DNA of 54,665 bases. Source: an uncultured Christensenellaceae bacterium. GTDB lineage: Bacteria; Bacillota; Clostridia; Christensenellales; Pumilibacteraceae. The notes beneath the pieces were generated by a model that saw only the letters and a program-made list of their open reading frames with translations, was not told the DNA's origin and made no database searches. The stretch covers positions 1 to 54,665 of the forward strand of contig CAJUNM010000013.1 in the NCBI GenBank assembly GCA_910587805.1, read 5' to 3'. The position numbers and the translations under genes were made by a program. Shown here in pieces: positions 16,363 through 24,842 of the stretch. How positions within the stretch are numbered: the stretch's first letter is position 1; the number at the start of each line of letters is the position of its first letter.

Positions 16363-17742
16363 TTAACCGAATATCGAGAGGAGCACGCCTGCGGCTACTG
16401 CGGAACCGATAACGCCCGCGACGTTCGGACCCATAGCGTGCATGAGCAAGTAATTGTTCGGATCCTCTTTTTGCGCCACTGTCTGCGAAACGCGCGCCGC
16501 CATCGGCACTGCGGAAACGCCCGCGCTGCCTATGAGCGGATTGACCTTGCCGTGCGACATGACGTTGAGCAGTTTTGCCATTAACACGCCGCCCGAAGTG
16601 CCCATAGTAAACGCAAGCAGCCCGAGCAAAACTATCTTGAGCGTATCCCAAGTAAGGAACGACGTGCCCAAAGCTTTTGCACCGACGCATATTCCGAGAA
16701 GTATGGTTATAACGTTCATCAATCCGTTGCTCGCCGTTTGCGCAAGTCTGTCGGTGACGAGACATTCTTTGAGTAAGTTACCGAGCATCAACATTCCCAA
16801 AAGCGGCAGCGAGTCCGGTATGATAAGTCCGCAGATGAGCGTTACGACTATAGGGAACACTATTTTTTCGCGCTTGGAAACGGGACGCAACTGTTCCATT
16901 TTTATCGCGCGCTCTTTCTTGGTCGTGAGCAATTTCATTATGGGCGGCTGTATTATCGGAATGAGCGCCATATACGAATACGCCGCCACAGTGATCGCGG
17001 GAAGCAGATCGAACTGCTTAAGCATGGTAGTAACGTATATCGAAGTAGGTCCGTCCGCCCCGCCGATTATGGCTGTGGCGGCGGCAGCCGCGCCGTCGAA
17101 CCCTAAAAGTATCGCGCCGAAAAGCGTGATAAATATACCGAGCTGAGCAGCCGCGCCCAAAATAAAGCTCTTGGGACTTGCGATGAGCGGACCGAAATCC
17201 GTCATTGCGCCTATACCCAAAAATACGAGCGGCGGGAAAATTACCCACTCCACGCCCTTTTCCATATAGTAAAGCAATCCGCCGGAGCTTGATGCAACGT
17301 CGGCAACGCCGCGAACTATGAGCGCGGAATCTTCCGCGACCTCGGCAAATCCGCCCGCTATCAATGTTTTCATGCCGTCCTGTTCGAGCAACACTTTGAC
17401 AATATCCGCGTTGATTATCTTGACGGTATTGTCGCCGAGCGTAAGGAAATCGCTCGACATCAAGTTAATGGAATAGCTCCCGCCCTTGAACAAATCCGCC
17501 AAAACTTCTTCGGTAAAGCTTATGTCCATTGACGGTTCTTTCATCAATATACCGTATGCGCCGGGGATATTGACGAACAGCATACCGAAACCGATAGGCA
17601 CCAACAAGAGCGGCTCTTTTTTAAGACCTATACCCACAAACAGCAAAACGCACGCAATGGCGAGCATAACGTAGTTTTGCCACTCGGATTGATAAAATCC
17701 GGTGCTGTGCCATAGGTTTTTCATCATTTCGACGAAGTTCAT
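16363..17742 (-). CDS. Na+-pumping decarboxylase beta subunit
   Basis: 459 residues. Polytopic membrane protein of the OadB/GcdB/MmdB family, which decarboxylates carboxybiotin and exports Na+. The conserved AIIGGADGPTSIYVTTML holds the essential Asp, and the re-entrant region NPLIGSAGVSAVPMAARVSQ is intact. The N-terminal extension before the first conserved block is as in the longer GcdB-like members. It lies between the biotin carrier and oadA; GAGGG precedes the ATG. Which acid drives the pump depends on the two carboxyltransferases in the operon. Confidence 0.94.
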   Translation of the reverse strand: MNFVEMMKNLWHSTGFYQSEWQNYVMLAIACVLLFVGIGLKKEPLLLVPIGFGMLFVNIPGAYGILMKEPSMDISFTEEVLADLFKGGSYSINLMSSDFLTLGDNTVKIINADIVKVLLEQDGMKTLIAGGFAEVAEDSALIVRGVADVASSSGGLLYYMEKGVEWVIFPPLVFLGIGAMTDFGPLIASPKSFILGAAAQLGIFITLFGAILLGFDGAAAAATAIIGGADGPTSIYVTTMLKQFDLLPAITVAAYSYMALIPIIQPPIMKLLTTKKERAIKMEQLRPVSKREKIVFPIVVTLICGLIIPDSLPLLGMLMLGNLLKECLVTDRLAQTASNGLMNVITILLGICVGAKALGTSFLTWDTLKIVLLGLLAFTMGTSGGVLMAKLLNVMSHGKVNPLIGSAGVSAVPMAARVSQTVAQKEDPNNYLLMHAMGPNVAGVIGSAVAAGVLLSIFG

Positions 17743-17753
17743 TTAGCCCTCTG

Positions 17754-18092
17754 TTATTTGATGTAGGCAAGCACTGCGCCCGTCTCTACGTTGTCGCCTT
17801 TTTTTACGGCATACGATACAGTACCGTCTGCGGGCGAAAAAACGTCGTTCTCCATTTTCATTGCCTCGAGAACGATAAGCTTATCGCCCTTTTTGACCGT
17901 TGCGCCTTCGCTTTGCGCGAGACTCAAAATAAGCCCCGGAAGCGGCGAATTGACAGCCGTGCCGCCCGCGACTACGGGCTTTGCGGCAGGCGCGGCGGCA
18001 ACGGGCGCCGCCGATACGATCTCGGAGCCTTCGCCCTCTTCCAACTCTACCGAGTATTTTTTGCCGTTTACGACCACATTGAATTTACGCAT
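17754..18092 (-). CDS. Biotin carrier protein of the Na+ decarboxylase
   Basis: 112 residues. The N-terminal part is a short MRKFNVVVNGKKYSVELEEG block, then an Ala/Pro linker (about 25-45), then a biotinyl domain with VLEAMKMEND; Lys79 is the biotinylation site. It corresponds to OadA's C-terminus or to the MmdC/1.3S carriers. As the only biotin carrier here it should serve both carboxyltransferases and the beta pump. GGAGGG precedes the start. Confidence 0.95.
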   Translation of the reverse strand: MRKFNVVVNGKKYSVELEEGEGSEIVSAAPVAAAPAAKPVVAGGTAVNSPLPGLILSLAQSEGATVKKGDKLIVLEAMKMENDVFSPADGTVSYAVKKGDNVETGAVLAYIK

Positions 18093-18149
18093 GATCCCTC
18101 CACAAATGGATTTTTACTTTTTTTGAATTGAGTTACAAACCGCGGCGCA

Positions 18150-18485
18150 TTATTTTTTGCGCGTTATACGGCGTATGACAAATTCCGCAGGCTCTCCGCT
18201 CTCTTGCTCGAGCATTACCGAAATAGCCGCAGTGATAGCCGCCACCACTTCGTCCTCGTCATCGTCGGATGCGGACGGCGCGGCGACCGTTTCCGTCGCA
18301 CTCTTGCCCTTTTTCTTTTCCTTTTTGGGCATATTGAACAGCTTTGAACGGAATATTGCGCCCATGAGATAGAATATACCGACAAGCAATGCAAGCACGG
18401 CAAACACTATCAAAAAACCTATGAGCGAGTAAAGCGCGGCATCGCCGAGTTTAACGTCGCTCGCCGCGAGAAACGTCAGATACAT
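18150..18485 (-). CDS. OadG-family membrane subunit
   Basis: 111 residues. One transmembrane helix (about 17-43) followed by a Lys-rich then acidic cytoplasmic segment. This is the form of the small OadG/MmdD subunit that anchors and assembles the pump. The C-terminal block VVAAITAAISVMLEQESGEP...FVIRRI is the usual OadG-type ending. The start overlaps the carboxyltransferase stop by ten bases and has GGAGG upstream. Sequence alone gives weak identity; context makes it firm. Confidence 0.85.
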   Translation of the reverse strand: MYLTFLAASDVKLGDAALYSLIGFLIVFAVLALLVGIFYLMGAIFRSKLFNMPKKEKKKGKSATETVAAPSASDDDEDEVVAAITAAISVMLEQESGEPAEFVIRRITRKK

Positions 18486-19834
18486 CCGACACCTCCGAAA
18501 GCCATCAAAGTGTTTATCAAGTATGCGCGAGTGTGATTGGGGTTGACGACGTTGTCGAAATGTCCGGAAAGCGCAACGACCATTGCCGATGCGTTTTCTT
18601 CGGCATACGCCGATGCGAACTTCGCCGCAGATTTATCTTTGTCTTTTGCTTTGGCTATCTCGTCGGAATACAACAGTCTCGCCGCAGATTCGGACTCGAG
18701 CACGCTTGCGCTTGCGTCTTCCCATGCGATCTTGTAATCGCAAAGCGACACGAACGCGGTGTACGCAATACCCACGGCTTTACCGAACACGACAGAAATT
18801 TTCGTTTGATCGAATACATTTATCTCATCTATAAGCATTGACATATCTCGCATGAGATCGGCATCGGCTGCGGTGATCTCGCTTCCCGAGCAATCCACCA
18901 AGAATACAACCGATTTTTCGATCTTATCGCACAAATGCAAAAAGTCGTTTATCTTTGTGCATGCTTTTGCGGTGAGTTTGCCCTGTACGGCGACTATGCC
19001 GACGGGCATTTCCGATAAATACGCAAAACCCGTCGTAACGCTTTTTGCATACTCGGAAGCAACCGGAATGAATTTTTTATCGTCGATTATTTGATTGATA
19101 ACGGCTTGAGCGTTTATGCCCGCTTTAAGTCCTTTGCAAACTCTATTGGGATCGTCTTTGGAACTCTTTTCCGTATCGCAGCAAATACTCAAAAGATCGT
19201 TTATCAACGCGCGAAGTTCGGTTTTCTTTGCGATATGAGTTACCATGCCGTTTTCGGCGAGTTTCTTCGACGAACCGACTTCCTTTTCGGGCAAACCGGT
19301 CTGCGCTGATATGACGAGCGGCGATGCCGACGCGCTCACGGCGTCGGGGCAAGCTATGATAAAATCGCTCATGGACGTCAAGTACGACAAGTGCCCGAGG
19401 TTTTTGCCTTTAACGACGGTGATCACCGGAACGTTCGCCGACGCTACCGTAAAGCTCTTGAAAATATCGGCATAGCCTTCCAAACATTCCAACCCTTCGG
19501 TTATGCGCGCGCCGCTCGTATCCAAAACGGCTATCAACGGTCTGCCCGTCTTTACCGCATTGTTTACTGTGCGAACGATTTTTTTGGCGTTTACCGCGCC
19601 TATAGAGCCTTTGAGCACCTCGGGATTAGTGGCGAAAACGCAAACGTATCTCGAGTCTACCGTTGCGATACCGCTTACTACGCCTTCGCTCGGCATTTTG
19701 CCGAAATCGTTTTGAGAACACACAAACGCGTCCGTTTCGACGAACGAACTGTCGTCGACGAACGCGCCTATAAATCCCGTAATTTCCTTGTTCGCCGCGG
19801 CGAGCTTGGATTTTGCGCTCTTCAATGTTTCCAT
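18476..19834 (-). CDS. CoA-type carboxyltransferase (MmdA/12S-like)
   Basis: 452 residues from ATG 19834, which has GAGGAC upstream; a longer frame to 19882 has no such site. Acyl-CoA carboxyltransferase fold with two crotonase-like halves: SGARITEGLECLEGYADIF with GKNLGHLSYLTSMSDFII in the first, and KFIPVASEYAKSVTTGFAYL with FLVDCSGSE in the second. It is about 60 residues shorter than usual MmdA. Some glycines of the acyl-CoA oxyanion site look altered, so substrate is uncertain: methylmalonyl-CoA, malonyl-CoA or another. First gene of the decarboxylase operon. Confidence 0.85.
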   Translation of the reverse strand: METLKSAKSKLAAANKEITGFIGAFVDDSSFVETDAFVCSQNDFGKMPSEGVVSGIATVDSRYVCVFATNPEVLKGSIGAVNAKKIVRTVNNAVKTGRPLIAVLDTSGARITEGLECLEGYADIFKSFTVASANVPVITVVKGKNLGHLSYLTSMSDFIIACPDAVSASASPLVISAQTGLPEKEVGSSKKLAENGMVTHIAKKTELRALINDLLSICCDTEKSSKDDPNRVCKGLKAGINAQAVINQIIDDKKFIPVASEYAKSVTTGFAYLSEMPVGIVAVQGKLTAKACTKINDFLHLCDKIEKSVVFLVDCSGSEITAADADLMRDMSMLIDEINVFDQTKISVVFGKAVGIAYTAFVSLCDYKIAWEDASASVLESESAARLLYSDEIAKAKDKDKSAAKFASAYAEENASAMVVALSGHFDNVVNPNHTRAYLINTLMAFGGVGCI

Positions 19835-19863
19835 AAATACGTCCTCGCAAACACAATTATATT

Positions 19864-19877
19864 GCTTTATATAAAGC
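19864..19877. promoter_or_regulatory. 14-bp palindrome in the operon leader
   Basis: GCTTTATATAAAGC is a perfect palindrome, located between the predicted transcription start and the carboxyltransferase ATG. It may be a second operator or chance AT-rich symmetry. Confidence 0.4.
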
Positions 19878-19881
19878 CACA

Positions 19882-19910
19882 TTGTTCATGATATATTATA
19901 TCATGAACAA
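19882..19910. promoter_or_regulatory. 29-bp palindromic operator over the decarboxylase promoter
   Basis: Two 14-base arms (TTGTTCATGATATA at 19882-19895 and its exact complement at 19897-19910) meet at one central base. A hairpin with such a loop is strained and no T run follows, so this is a protein-binding site rather than a terminator. It covers the -10 box and most of the spacer, a position for repression. Confidence 0.75.
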
Positions 19911-19923
19911 TTATTTTAATCAA
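19895..19923 (-). promoter_or_regulatory. Promoter of the Na+ decarboxylase operon
   Basis: On minus: TTGATT (complement of 19918-19923), 17 bases, TATAAT (complement of 19895-19900). Transcription should start near 19888, leaving a leader of about 53 bases. Confidence 0.78.
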
Positions 19924-19935
19924 CAGTTTTTCGTG

Positions 19936-19965
19936 AAAAATAAAATATTTTGCAATAATATTTTA
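19936..19965 (-). terminator. AT-rich terminator after the pseudouridine synthase gene
   Basis: TAAAATATT (19941-19949) pairs with AATATTTTA (19957-19965), and the minus-strand sequence then runs into TTTTT. The stem includes the stop codon. Confidence 0.6.
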
Positions 19966-20664
19966 CAGAGCTTTGAGCCGCTCCGTTTCGCGGGCAGATA
20001 AATACCGCCATTCTCCGCGCGAGAGTCCGCCTAACCGCAGTCCGCCCAAAGCGACGCGTTTTAACAGCATGACACGCCGCCCGAGCGACTCTATCATGTT
20101 TTTGATCTCGTGGTTTTTCCCTTCCGATATAGTGACCGAAAGCCGCGCATTTCCGCCGTCTTCGTCGACTATAGAAACTTCGGCGCCGGCATACTTGACG
20201 CCGCCGAACGTAACGCCGTCGCGCAGCCTCTTGAGTTCCGCCGCCGTCGGCACGCCTTCCACTCGCACGTAGTACGTCTTTTTTACGCCCGAACTCGGGT
20301 GCGCGAGCTTATTCGCAAGCTCGCCGTCGTTTGTCAAAAGAAGCAACCCTTCGGTGTCGTAATCGAGCCTGCCCACGGGAAAAATACGTTCTTTGACTTT
20401 AACGATGTCCAACACGGTCTTACGACCGTGCTCGTCGCTCAACGAGCAGATACAGCCCTTGGGCTTGTTTAGCATAATATACACAAGCTTATGCGCGACC
20501 GTTACGGCATGCCCGTCCACTTCGACGTAATCGCCGTCTTTAACGTCCGTTGCAAGCTCGGTCGCTTTTTTGCCGTTGATTTTCACCCTGCCGTCCAAAA
20601 CGAGCTGTTCGCATTTTCTGCGGCTGTCTATTCCGCATCCGCTCAAATATTTGTTTATTCTCAT
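19963..20664 (-). CDS. Pseudouridine synthase, RluB/RsuA family
   Basis: 233 residues from ATG 20664, which has AAGGAA upstream; upstream in-frame sequence crosses a terminator and is not used. An S4 RNA-binding domain (1-60: MRINKYLSGCGIDSRRKCEQ) precedes the synthase domain with the catalytic GRLDYDTEGLLLLTNDGELA. The C-terminal ISEGKNHEIKNMIESLGRRV is typical. Probably modifies 23S rRNA (RluB type). Downstream of dacF in many Clostridia. No separate promoter was seen after the preceding terminator, so expression may rely on read-through. Confidence 0.93.
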   Translation of the reverse strand: MRINKYLSGCGIDSRRKCEQLVLDGRVKINGKKATELATDVKDGDYVEVDGHAVTVAHKLVYIMLNKPKGCICSLSDEHGRKTVLDIVKVKERIFPVGRLDYDTEGLLLLTNDGELANKLAHPSSGVKKTYYVRVEGVPTAAELKRLRDGVTFGGVKYAGAEVSIVDEDGGNARLSVTISEGKNHEIKNMIESLGRRVMLLKRVALGGLRLGGLSRGEWRYLSARETERLKAL

Positions 20665-20682
20665 AAAAATTCCTTTATACCG

Positions 20683-20709
20683 AAAAAAGACTACCCTATT
20701 AGGATAATC
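20683..20709 (-). terminator. Terminator after dacF
   Basis: On minus GATTATCCT-AAT-AGGGTAGTC is followed by six T. The A run on the other side extends the stem. It separates the scp/dacF operon from the pseudouridine synthase. Confidence 0.8.
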
Positions 20710-20790
20710 TTTTTTCCGATAAAAAGCAAGCGTTTTAATATCGTCGCGAATCACCGACATAGCCGAACCTGACGATATGTTTGCTACATG

Positions 20791-21642
20791 TTAACCTATA
20801 TTTTCCGTAAATGCTTTGTCCAAAAGCCGCATGCTCTCTTCCCACATATTGCCGCAATTGAGCACGGTGCAAATATACGTTTTGCCGTCGCGCGTTGCCG
20901 ACGAGACCAAGCATCTGCCCGCTTTTTTGGTAAAGCCCGTCTTTATTCCGTTGCCGCCGAGATAGTCGAACAAAATCTTGTTTTTGTTAGGGAAATTTCG
21001 CTTATAATCGTGTCCGTGATACGGCGTGGTATGACGCTTTGCGGAAACGATCTCGCGGAACACTTCGTTTTTCATTGCGTAATGCGAGATCTTGCAAAGA
21101 TCGAGCGCGGTCGTATAGTGATCGTCGTTCGGCAATCCGTGCGGGTTCGCGAAATTCGTATTCTCCGCGCCCGCTTTATGCGCCGTTTCGTTCATGAGTT
21201 TCACAAACCCTTCGACGCTCCCGCCCGTGATAATCGCGAGGGCAACTGCGCAGTCGTTGCCGGACTGAAGCATAAGTCCGTACAACAGATCGCGCACGGA
21301 CAACGCCTCGCCCTTTTGCAAGTACAAGCTCGAACCTTCCACGCCGATCGCCTCGTCGGGTATGGCTACGGGAAGATCGAGCATGCTCCAATGCTCGAGC
21401 ACGGTTATAGCCGTACATATCTTTGTGGTGCTCGCGGGCGCTCTGCGCTCGTTCTCGTTTTTGCAAAACAGCAATTCGCCCGTGTCGCCGTCGATGAGCG
21501 CCATCGCCGCGGCGGTGCTTTGTTCGCTTGCCGCAGTCACGGGCGCGGCGGTCTCGGTATACAAAGCCGAGCGCAGCGGGTTTACCGACAAACCTATAAT
21601 AAGCGCGATCAACGCCGCGATTATAATATCGGTTCTTATCAT
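20791..21642 (-). CDS. D-alanyl-D-alanine carboxypeptidase (DacF-like)
   Basis: 283 residues. Penicillin-binding serine peptidase trimming peptidoglycan stem peptides. An uncleaved or cleaved hydrophobic N-terminus (5-20) exports it. Motifs: STTK with Ser71 and Lys74, SGN at 127-129 and KTG at 234-236. It lacks the long C-terminal PBP5 beta domain present in the second copy at 36689. The start overlaps ytfJ by four bases; the position after scpB and ytfJ is that of dacF in Clostridia, where it is linked to sporulation. Confidence 0.93.
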   Translation of the reverse strand: MIRTDIIIAALIALIIGLSVNPLRSALYTETAAPVTAASEQSTAAAMALIDGDTGELLFCKNENERRAPASTTKICTAITVLEHWSMLDLPVAIPDEAIGVEGSSLYLQKGEALSVRDLLYGLMLQSGNDCAVALAIITGGSVEGFVKLMNETAHKAGAENTNFANPHGLPNDDHYTTALDLCKISHYAMKNEVFREIVSAKRHTTPYHGHDYKRNFPNKNKILFDYLGGNGIKTGFTKKAGRCLVSSATRDGKTYICTVLNCGNMWEESMRLLDKAFTENIG

Positions 21643-22028
21643 TTCTTTTTCTTACCGCCGAAGAACGAGCCGACCACTTCGGGCACGGTATCCATGATCT
21701 TGTCGAAGACGCTGCCTTTGCTCTCCGTATTAAGCACGCGCACGCCCTTTCCGTCGCTTATGAGAAAACACACGGGCGACATGCTCATGCCGGCGCCCGA
21801 CGCGCCTGCGAACGGAAAATCGTCGCGCGATATATTTCCGTACTCGCCGCCGCCCGATACTATGCCTATGCTCACTTTGTTTATCGGTATGATGTTCGTG
21901 CCGTTCGGCATTGCTATAGGCTCGCCGACTATGATATCCGCATCGGTAAGCGTGCGCATTTTTCCGAATGCGCTATCCATTATTTTTTCAATCGGGTGCT
22001 CTCTGCACTCTTCGGGAAGGTTTTTCAT
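21639..22028 (-). CDS. ytfJ: GerW-family sporulation protein YtfJ
   Basis: 129 residues. Matches the YtfJ/GerW family: an N-terminal helix (PIEKIMDSAFGKMRTLTDAD), then IVGEPIAMPNGTNIIPINKV, a Gly-rich loop (SGGGEYG) and a GASGAGMSMSPVCFL core. The family is needed for spore germination in some Bacillus species; its biochemical role is unclear. It overlaps the DUF2953 gene by 41 bases and dacF by four, indicating tight coupling. Confidence 0.93.
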   Translation of the reverse strand: MKNLPEECREHPIEKIMDSAFGKMRTLTDADIIVGEPIAMPNGTNIIPINKVSIGIVSGGGEYGNISRDDFPFAGASGAGMSMSPVCFLISDGKGVRVLNTESKGSVFDKIMDTVPEVVGSFFGGKKKK

Positions 22029-22557
22029 GAAAACTCCTTGTGAATACGGTTTTTAACAATACGATTATAATATCCGCAATAGTCAGCGAAAATATTCCGT
22101 CGGCGGCAACTTCTGTGATGCCGTTATTGTTTGCCGCCAAACCGCTCGTGCCGATCGCATGAAAATACGCGCAAGCTTGCGAATACATAATGTTCACAGT
22201 CGAACATACCACGGCGCACACCGCGGCGTCCGAAAGCCCGACAGATCCGTCGAGCGACAAACGTCGCACGTTCATGCGCAACAGCAACCTCTTTACCGCT
22301 TCGACGAGCGCGCCGTTAGCTTTGATCTTATTTCCCGCTTTTTCGGTTTTTTCCGCAGTCTCCGCGCTTTTGTCCTTTTTATACAACGCGCGCTCCACGG
22401 TATCGAAGTCCACACGCTTTGAAAAAACGGGCAAAGCATTAACATGCGCGCCGAACCGAATAACGCGCTTTTCGGTACTCAACGAAAAATCCACGCCGAA
22501 CAGTATCGGTGCGGAAATAATATGCAAAAACAAAACGGCAAGCACCAAGTAGATCAT
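21988..22557 (-). CDS. DUF2953 membrane protein (YtfI-like)
   Basis: 189 residues. The hydrophobic N-terminus (2-22) and a C-terminal hydrophobic segment flank a soluble part with RLLLRMNVRRLSLDGSVGLSDAA, the DUF2953-type core. This family is regularly found directly before ytfJ in endospore formers, as here. No function is known. Sequence conservation is low, so the call leans on context. Confidence 0.75.
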   Translation of the reverse strand: MIYLVLAVLFLHIISAPILFGVDFSLSTEKRVIRFGAHVNALPVFSKRVDFDTVERALYKKDKSAETAEKTEKAGNKIKANGALVEAVKRLLLRMNVRRLSLDGSVGLSDAAVCAVVCSTVNIMYSQACAYFHAIGTSGLAANNNGITEVAADGIFSLTIADIIIVLLKTVFTRSFHEKPSRRVQRAPD

Positions 22558-22610
22558 ATCGGTAGTGTTTGCCGTTATAGGTCTTTATATTTACATTCGG
22601 TTCACTTGAT

Positions 22611-23312
22611 TTATACGCCGCCGTCGGGAGTATTTTCGTCGGAAACGGCGGCAACTACGGCGGCAACTTCCGCTTGTGCCGATGCGGGCGCAACGTTTAC
22701 TCCGCTTTCCGCGCTTTTATTCTCGAAATTATAAAGCTGAACAATTTTTTCCTCCGGCTTTACTTCCGTTTCCGCGGTCAGTTCGATAGTGCGTATGCGC
22801 TCGATGAGCGTATCCCTGTCGGGCAATTCCTCTATGTTCTCTATACCGAACCGACGCAAGAAGTTTTCGGTCGTTCCGAAAAGCAGCGGCTTACCGATAG
22901 CGTCTTTGCGCCCGACGACTTCTATCAAATTGTTGCGCATGAGCGCTTGCAGTGCGTAATCGCTGTTCACGCCGCGTATGCTCTCTATTTCCATACGCGT
23001 GACGGGCTGACGATACGCGATTATCGACAACGTTTCCATCGCCGGCGACGACAAAGCCTTTTCCATTATGGGATTGAGCACGCAAGAGATCGTCTCCGCA
23101 TAATCGGGGTTTGACGCGAGCTGTAATTTTCCGCTGTACGAAATGAGGTGTATGCCGTGCTTGCCGCCGAAACGCTTTTGCAAACGTTTGACCGCGCTCG
23201 TCACCTCGCTCTTTTGCAATTCGAGCATTTCGCAAATATCGCTGACTTTCAACCCGTCGCCCGAGACGAAAAGCAATGATTCCAATATATCGTCAATTTG
23301 TTCGATTTCCAT
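22611..23312 (-). CDS. scpB: Segregation and condensation protein B
   Basis: 233 residues. Winged-helix kite subunit of the SMC condensin complex. Recognisable blocks: DILESLLFVSGDGLKVSDIC, LSIIAYRQPVTRMEIESIRG and PLLFGTTENFLRRFGIENIE. The C-terminal 45 residues are an Ala-rich acidic tail beyond the usual family end. It follows scpA by ten bases and should be made with it. Confidence 0.95.
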   Translation of the reverse strand: MEIEQIDDILESLLFVSGDGLKVSDICEMLELQKSEVTSAVKRLQKRFGGKHGIHLISYSGKLQLASNPDYAETISCVLNPIMEKALSSPAMETLSIIAYRQPVTRMEIESIRGVNSDYALQALMRNNLIEVVGRKDAIGKPLLFGTTENFLRRFGIENIEELPDRDTLIERIRTIELTAETEVKPEEKIVQLYNFENKSAESGVNVAPASAQAEVAAVVAAVSDENTPDGGV

Positions 23313-23322
23313 TTGAGTAGAC

Positions 23323-24129
23323 CTATCCGTTGTTTTCGATTGCGTTATTTTCGATATTTTTGCCGATTATCGTTATCGTATCGAACATTTCTTTCTGTTC
23401 GACGGAAACGAATTGCTTGTTTAATAGTTCCAACAGCGCCATGAACGTAGTCACGATCTGATCGAGCGTAAAATCTTCGTAGAAAAGCTCGTCGAACGTT
23501 ACGCGCTTATCGAACGTTATTCGCTTTTTTATGTACTCCATCCTATCCGCGACCGTGTACGGCTCACGCTCGATCTTGCGTATGACTATTGCGTTTTTGG
23601 GCGACATCATTTTTGCGAACATCTTGCGCAAAGCGTCCACAAGCCCTTTAGTGGTCATATCCTTGAGTACAAGCCGCGGCTGACCGACACTGTCGTCGGG
23701 AGCACGGTAAAGCATGTTCACTATTTCGCGGTCGCGCATTTTTTCCGCGGCTTCCTTGTACAGCTTGTATTCCTCGAGTCTGTTTATAAACACGGTCTTC
23801 GGATCGTCTTCGGCGTTTTCCTCTTCGTCCGTCTTTTCGACGGGCAACAGCGCGCGCGACTTGATCTCGATAAGCGATGCGGCAACCTCTATAAAATCGG
23901 CTGCCTGTTCCATATCGAGTTCCTCGGTTTGATCCATGTACGATAAATACTGCTCGGTTATATCGGACAAAAAGAAGTCCTCTATATTGATCTTGCGTTC
24001 CTTGACCATTGAAAGCAATAGATCGAGCGGACCTTCAAAGTCCTTAAGCACTACTTTATAGCTTTTATCCGCCGACACTGTAGGCGCAGTTTCGGTCGTC
24101 ACGGTAGTTATATCGTTGTTTTCGCTCAT
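23323..24129 (-). CDS. scpA: Segregation and condensation protein A
   Basis: 268 residues from ATG 24129, which overlaps the M50 protease stop by four bases. Kleisin subunit that bridges SMC heads. The N-terminal FEGPLDLLLSMVKERKINIEDFFLSDITEQYLSYM is diagnostic (shown in part: FEGPLDLLLSM), with VEAASLIEIKSRALLP-like helix and C-terminal winged helix. The first 25 residues are a Thr/Ser-rich leader. Standard scpA-scpB order. Confidence 0.95.
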   Translation of the reverse strand: MSENNDITTVTTETAPTVSADKSYKVVLKDFEGPLDLLLSMVKERKINIEDFFLSDITEQYLSYMDQTEELDMEQAADFIEVAASLIEIKSRALLPVEKTDEEENAEDDPKTVFINRLEEYKLYKEAAEKMRDREIVNMLYRAPDDSVGQPRLVLKDMTTKGLVDALRKMFAKMMSPKNAIVIRKIEREPYTVADRMEYIKKRITFDKRVTFDELFYEDFTLDQIVTTFMALLELLNKQFVSVEQKEMFDTITIIGKNIENNAIENNG

Positions 24130-24842
24130 ACGGGTATCATCAACCCCCAAAACGCATCAAACACCCATTGCAAGCCGCCTGCGCACGTATCGATATACAA
24201 ACCGAGTATATCCACATACCGCAGCCACGTTACGGTCGGCGCAAAGCTTTGCGCAAACGATACGATAAAACTCAAACCGACAAGCCCCCACAAAAAGTAT
24301 TGACCGTTGCTACGCATAAAACGGCAGAATTTATTGCCTTCGTGCGTAAACGTTTCTATTATCCTAAACCCGTCGAGCGGATATATAGGCAAAAGATTGA
24401 AAAACGCGAACGCCAAGTTCAACAGCGTAAAGTACGAAAAGAAATCGCCTATATAAAACAGCACATTCGATCCTACGCCCGTAGTACGCATATATCCGAA
24501 CAAAAACAGCGAGGAAAACAGCGATCCGAAAAACGCGAGCAACAAATTCATGCAAATACCGGCTATGGCGACGGTGAACAGACCGCGCCTATAATGCTTA
24601 AAGTTATACGGGTTTACCGGCACGGGTTTCGCATAACCGAACCCGACGGCAAGCATCATCACAAGCCCTACGAGGTCGAAGTGTTTAACGGGATTCATCG
24701 AAAGCCGTCCCATGTTTTTGGCGGTTGTGTCGCCGTTCCACAACGCCGCCAGCCCGTGCGCTATCTCATGCAGCACAAGCGCAAAATACACGCCTAAAAC
24801 CGTGTATATAGCGGCTCTCCAATCCAAACCTCTAAGCAGCAT
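24126..24842 (-). CDS. Site-2 protease family (M50) membrane peptidase
   Basis: 238 residues. Intramembrane zinc metalloprotease: HEIAH in the first hydrophobic region and NLLPIYPLDGFRI as the second metal ligand block. Several further transmembrane helices follow. In Clostridia this YwhC-like peptidase commonly sits between lysA and scpA, as here. Its substrate is unknown. It could in principle process anti-sigma factors, but nothing here ties it to the ECF system at 2058-3943. Confidence 0.92.
   Translation of the reverse strand: MLLRGLDWRAAIYTVLGVYFALVLHEIAHGLAALWNGDTTAKNMGRLSMNPVKHFDLVGLVMMLAVGFGYAKPVPVNPYNFKHYRRGLFTVAIAGICMNLLLAFFGSLFSSLFLFGYMRTTGVGSNVLFYIGDFFSYFTLLNLAFAFFNLLPIYPLDGFRIIETFTHEGNKFCRFMRSNGQYFLWGLVGLSFIVSFAQSFAPTVTWLRYVDILGLYIDTCAGGLQWVFDAFWGLMIPV

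Noticed and set aside
19882..19910. Palindrome as a rho-independent terminator
   Set aside because: The one-base centre leaves no proper loop, the arms are AT-rich and no T run follows; a separate terminator for the upstream gene exists at 19936-19965.
20788..22056. 422-codon plus-strand open frame
   Set aside because: Antisense to dacF, ytfJ and the DUF2953 gene, all recognisable by motifs; its translation is Arg/His-rich with no domain and there is no promoter or ribosome-binding site.
24126..24842. M50 protease as the site-2 protease of the ECF/anti-sigma system
   Set aside because: It is more than 20 kb away in a conserved lysA-scpA context; no sequence link to the ECF regulon.
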